Positions 62,270 to 64,000 of a DNA stretch of 64,000 nt are shown piece after piece. The stretch spans positions 310,001 to 374,000 of the forward strand of contig JAFTPP010000032.1 of NCBI GenBank assembly GCA_017463255.1, read 5' to 3'. The position numbers and the translations under genes were made by a program. A model generated the notes under the pieces. The model was given only the letters and a program-made list of their open reading frames with translations. It had not been told where the DNA came from and searched no databases. Source of the DNA: Lachnospiraceae bacterium (GTDB lineage Bacteria; Bacillota; Clostridia; Lachnospirales; Lachnospiraceae). Every line of letters begins with the position of its first letter. Position 1 is the stretch's first letter.

Positions 62270-62303
62270 ACCCCTTCTTATAAAAAAATTTATAAGAAGG
62301 GGT
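62270..62303. terminator. Bidirectional terminator after the CoA-transferase gene
   Basis: Fifteen-base-pair perfect stem ACCCCTTCTTATAAA / TTTATAAGAAGGGGT around a four-base loop, followed by TTT; it closes both convergent genes. Confidence 0.85.
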
Positions 62304-62312
62304 TTTATCATT

Positions 62313-63077
62313 TTAATCTTCTATACAATTCATAACCACAAAATCATACAATAATTCCGTCATTTTCTTAGTACCTTCATCGCTAAATCCATGACCTTCC
62401 AAAGGAAACAATTCCAAATGAACATTTTTGTATGCCTTTTTGATTTTATCCATATAACTCATTGATACAATCGCATCTTTTTCGCCATGCATAACCAATA
62501 TGGGATTGTCATATTTACCTACATGTTCAAAAACATTATATCCGTAAATACTTTCAAAGAACACTCTTCCTAACTTCATATCCCATAATTCAAATTCTTC
62601 CGGTATATCTTCCTTTTTAGGAAACTTCTTATTCCAATCATCAGCAATGCAAAACGCCGGATACAAAAGAATCATTCCCCGTATCTCATCAGGAATATCT
62701 TCCACTACAAGAGCTGTTACAAGCCCACCCTGACTTCCGCCAAACAAAAATACTTGTTTTTCATTAATAAATTCCAATTCCTTAACATATGAGAAAACAG
62801 CAAATAAATCATCTTTCTCCGTAAAAATCGTCATATCTTTCGTAGACATACCGCTGGTATCTCTGGTTGAGCCTCCGCAAAAAGCAAATGTCACAGCACA
62901 AATTCCACGTTCCGCCAAAAACCTTGCAGTAGAATCAAAATCTGTTTTAAATCCATTGTATCCATGACTAAAAATAACTACCGGATAAATACCTGATTCC
63001 ATAGGCATATATACTAATCCATCAATCTGTCTATTATGATTTGAAACCTTTATAGAATCAACCACTACCTTTCCCAT
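62313..63077 (-). CDS. Alpha/beta hydrolase
   Basis: 254 residues without signal peptide. Nucleophile Ser115 in FGGSQGG, Asp201 in GEKDAIVS and His229 in GHGFSDEG form the triad; FSHGYNGFKTDF provides the oxyanion region. Resembles serine aminopeptidase S33 or dienelactone hydrolase groups; substrate unknown. It follows the CstA gene by about 25 bases with GGAGG before the ATG, so the two may be co-transcribed. Confidence 0.85.
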   Translation of the reverse strand: MGKVVVDSIKVSNHNRQIDGLVYMPMESGIYPVVIFSHGYNGFKTDFDSTARFLAERGICAVTFAFCGGSTRDTSGMSTKDMTIFTEKDDLFAVFSYVKELEFINEKQVFLFGGSQGGLVTALVVEDIPDEIRGMILLYPAFCIADDWNKKFPKKEDIPEEFELWDMKLGRVFFESIYGYNVFEHVGKYDNPILVMHGEKDAIVSMSYMDKIKKAYKNVHLELFPLEGHGFSDEGTKKMTELLYDFVVMNCIED

Positions 63078-63102
63078 AGAACCTCCAAATATAGTGCGTT
63101 AT

Positions 63103-64000
63103 TTACATATCTGCTTCACTTTTTGATAATAATTTACTAAGTCCCTGAATAACAACACAAATTCCTAAAGCAAAAATTGAAACAGCAAACACAAGTTGTA
63201 ATGTGTCACCAAAATATGCAAGTGACGTAGCGGTAATCAAAGCCTTTGCTTTATTGAAAATCGTAAATCCCAATGCCGTAAACGATACAGCAAGCATAAC
63301 ACCTAACGGTATATACATAAACCAGCGTACTTTTTTACAACGTTTCAAGTAAACAGCACAAGCTAAAAACGCAAAGACTGATAACAATTGATTTGACGCG
63401 CCAAACAATGCCCATATATTTTTATATCCCACTCGCGTTAATACGAATGCCAAAACCAAAGTGATAACAGAAGCAAAATACTTATTCGTCAGTATTTTCC
63501 TTACTGTTCCCATCTCTTCATCTTTAATGGAACTATCAAGAAACAGTTCCTGGAATGATAATCTTCCGATTCTGGCAACAGAGTCAAGGGAAGTAAGTGC
63601 AAAGGCTGAAATTGCCAATGTAATAAGCGTATACATTACCTCGGAAGGCAATCCCATTGTAATAAGGAAGTTTGATACTGCACCTGCAAAAATCTGTGCC
63701 GGTGTGGTCCACCCCTGTGCATTGGCCTCTCCTATTGCAAATGATGCCACTGCTATTAATGCAACAACTGCAAGCATACTTTCCATCAACATAGAACCAA
63801 AGGAAACCGGTAACATATCCTTCTCATTCTTAATCTGCTTAGATGCTGTGCCTGATGACACCAGAGAATGAAATCCTGAAACTGCACCGCAAGCTATTGT
63901 TACAAACATAATCGGGAATAAAAACTGTCCATCCACATTAAAAGCAGTAAATGCAGGTAAATTAATAGCCGGATTTGCAAATAACACTCCTACAACTGAT
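63103..64000 (-). CDS. cstA: CstA-type peptide/pyruvate transporter, partial at window edge
   Basis: The frame runs open through the right edge, so only the C-terminal 298 residues are seen and a GTG near 63987 is internal. Several membrane helices, with FVTIACGAVSGFHSLVSSGTASKQI, the conserved loop of CstA (carbon starvation protein), and ARIGRLSFQELFLD, FGASNQLLSVFAFLACAVYL. Members import peptides or pyruvate. The alpha/beta hydrolase follows downstream. Confidence 0.93.
   Translation of the reverse strand, partial: SVVGVLFANPAINLPAFTAFNVDGQFLFPIMFVTIACGAVSGFHSLVSSGTASKQIKNEKDMLPVSFGSMLMESMLAVVALIAVASFAIGEANAQGWTTPAQIFAGAVSNFLITMGLPSEVMYTLITLAISAFALTSLDSVARIGRLSFQELFLDSSIKDEEMGTVRKILTNKYFASVITLVLAFVLTRVGYKNIWALFGASNQLLSVFAFLACAVYLKRCKKVRWFMYIPLGVMLAVSFTALGFTIFNKAKALITATSLAYFGDTLQLVFAVSIFALGICVVIQGLSKLLSKSEADM

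Noticed and set aside
63461-63871. 136-codon plus-strand ORF
   Set aside because: Antisense to the CstA gene; low-complexity mirror of membrane helices.
1-64000. tRNA, rRNA, CRISPR, transposase, integrase or phage genes
   Set aside because: None seen when reading both strands; no direct-repeat arrays and no CCA-ended cloverleaf patterns noticed, though a covariance search was not possible.

Overview
The window is a low-GC, AT-rich chromosomal segment with strong AGGAGG-type ribosome binding sites and sigma-A promoters, often with an extended -10 (TGnTATAAT). The gene content (Rnf complex, sodium-pumping decarboxylase, minimal SUF-like pair, SleB-type cell wall hydrolase, methyl-accepting proteins, EFR1 flavodoxin-ferredoxin, scpAB beside DacF-type carboxypeptidases) points to an anaerobic Firmicute of class Clostridia, most likely family Lachnospiraceae. 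That assignment is inferred from gene content, not from a phylogenetic marker. No tRNA, rRNA, CRISPR array, insertion sequence, prophage or plasmid gene was recognised; this looks like core chromosome.

Layout. 1-9.6 kb: 5'-truncated view of an Xaa-Pro aminopeptidase, citrate synthase, threonine synthase, SleB-like hydrolase, an AP2/degenerate-HNH protein, a minimal SUF-like pair (ABC ATPase plus SufB/D-like scaffold) preceded by a membrane-anchored GH25-like protein, then the flavin transferase ApbE. 9.6-14.7 kb: complete Rnf operon transcribed rnfC-D-G-E-A-B. 14.7-18.1 kb: YprB-like exonuclease, a chemoreceptor and CheR. 18.1-23.6 kb: operon tetR-rpiR-flavoprotein-cmk-ispH-rpsA. 23.6-29.4 kb: thioesterase and a sodium-pump operon with two different carboxyltransferases (acyl-CoA type and oxaloacetate/pyruvate type), an OadG-like lipoprotein, a biotin carrier and the beta subunit. 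29.5-36.2 kb: degenerate CHAP-like protein, TraX-like membrane protein, two DacF-like carboxypeptidases bracketing scpA-scpB and a phosphoesterase, then rpsU. 36.3-40.6 kb: alaS and a multi-pass chemoreceptor. 40.7-47.4 kb: glycosyltransferase, a GH113-like/DHH/acetylesterase operon, sodium:alanine symporter. 48-55.3 kb: ABC-2 exporter with a NarL-type two-component system and a clostripain-family lipoprotein. 55.5-60.5 kb: GH5 lipoprotein, EFR1 protein, EAL-domain membrane protein and a CbiT/CobL-like protein. 60.7-64 kb: CoA transferase, alpha/beta hydrolase and a CstA-type transporter running off the right edge.

How it fits together. Energy metabolism dominates: Rnf couples ferredoxin:NAD oxidoreduction to ion pumping, ApbE attaches the FMN groups that RnfG and RnfD need, and the decarboxylase operon is a second primary ion pump; the AGCS alanine symporter would spend such a gradient. 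Fe-S cluster assembly (SufBC-like) supplies RnfB, RnfC and IspH. Most genes are on the minus strand; plus-strand genes are single units closed by hairpins shared with their convergent neighbours.

The most interesting observations are several proteins that keep a fold but appear to have lost its catalytic residues (GH25-like, CHAP-like, HNH core, CbiT-like, GGDEF), the sodium pump with two carboxyltransferases, and a few perfect inverted repeats at promoters that look like operators.
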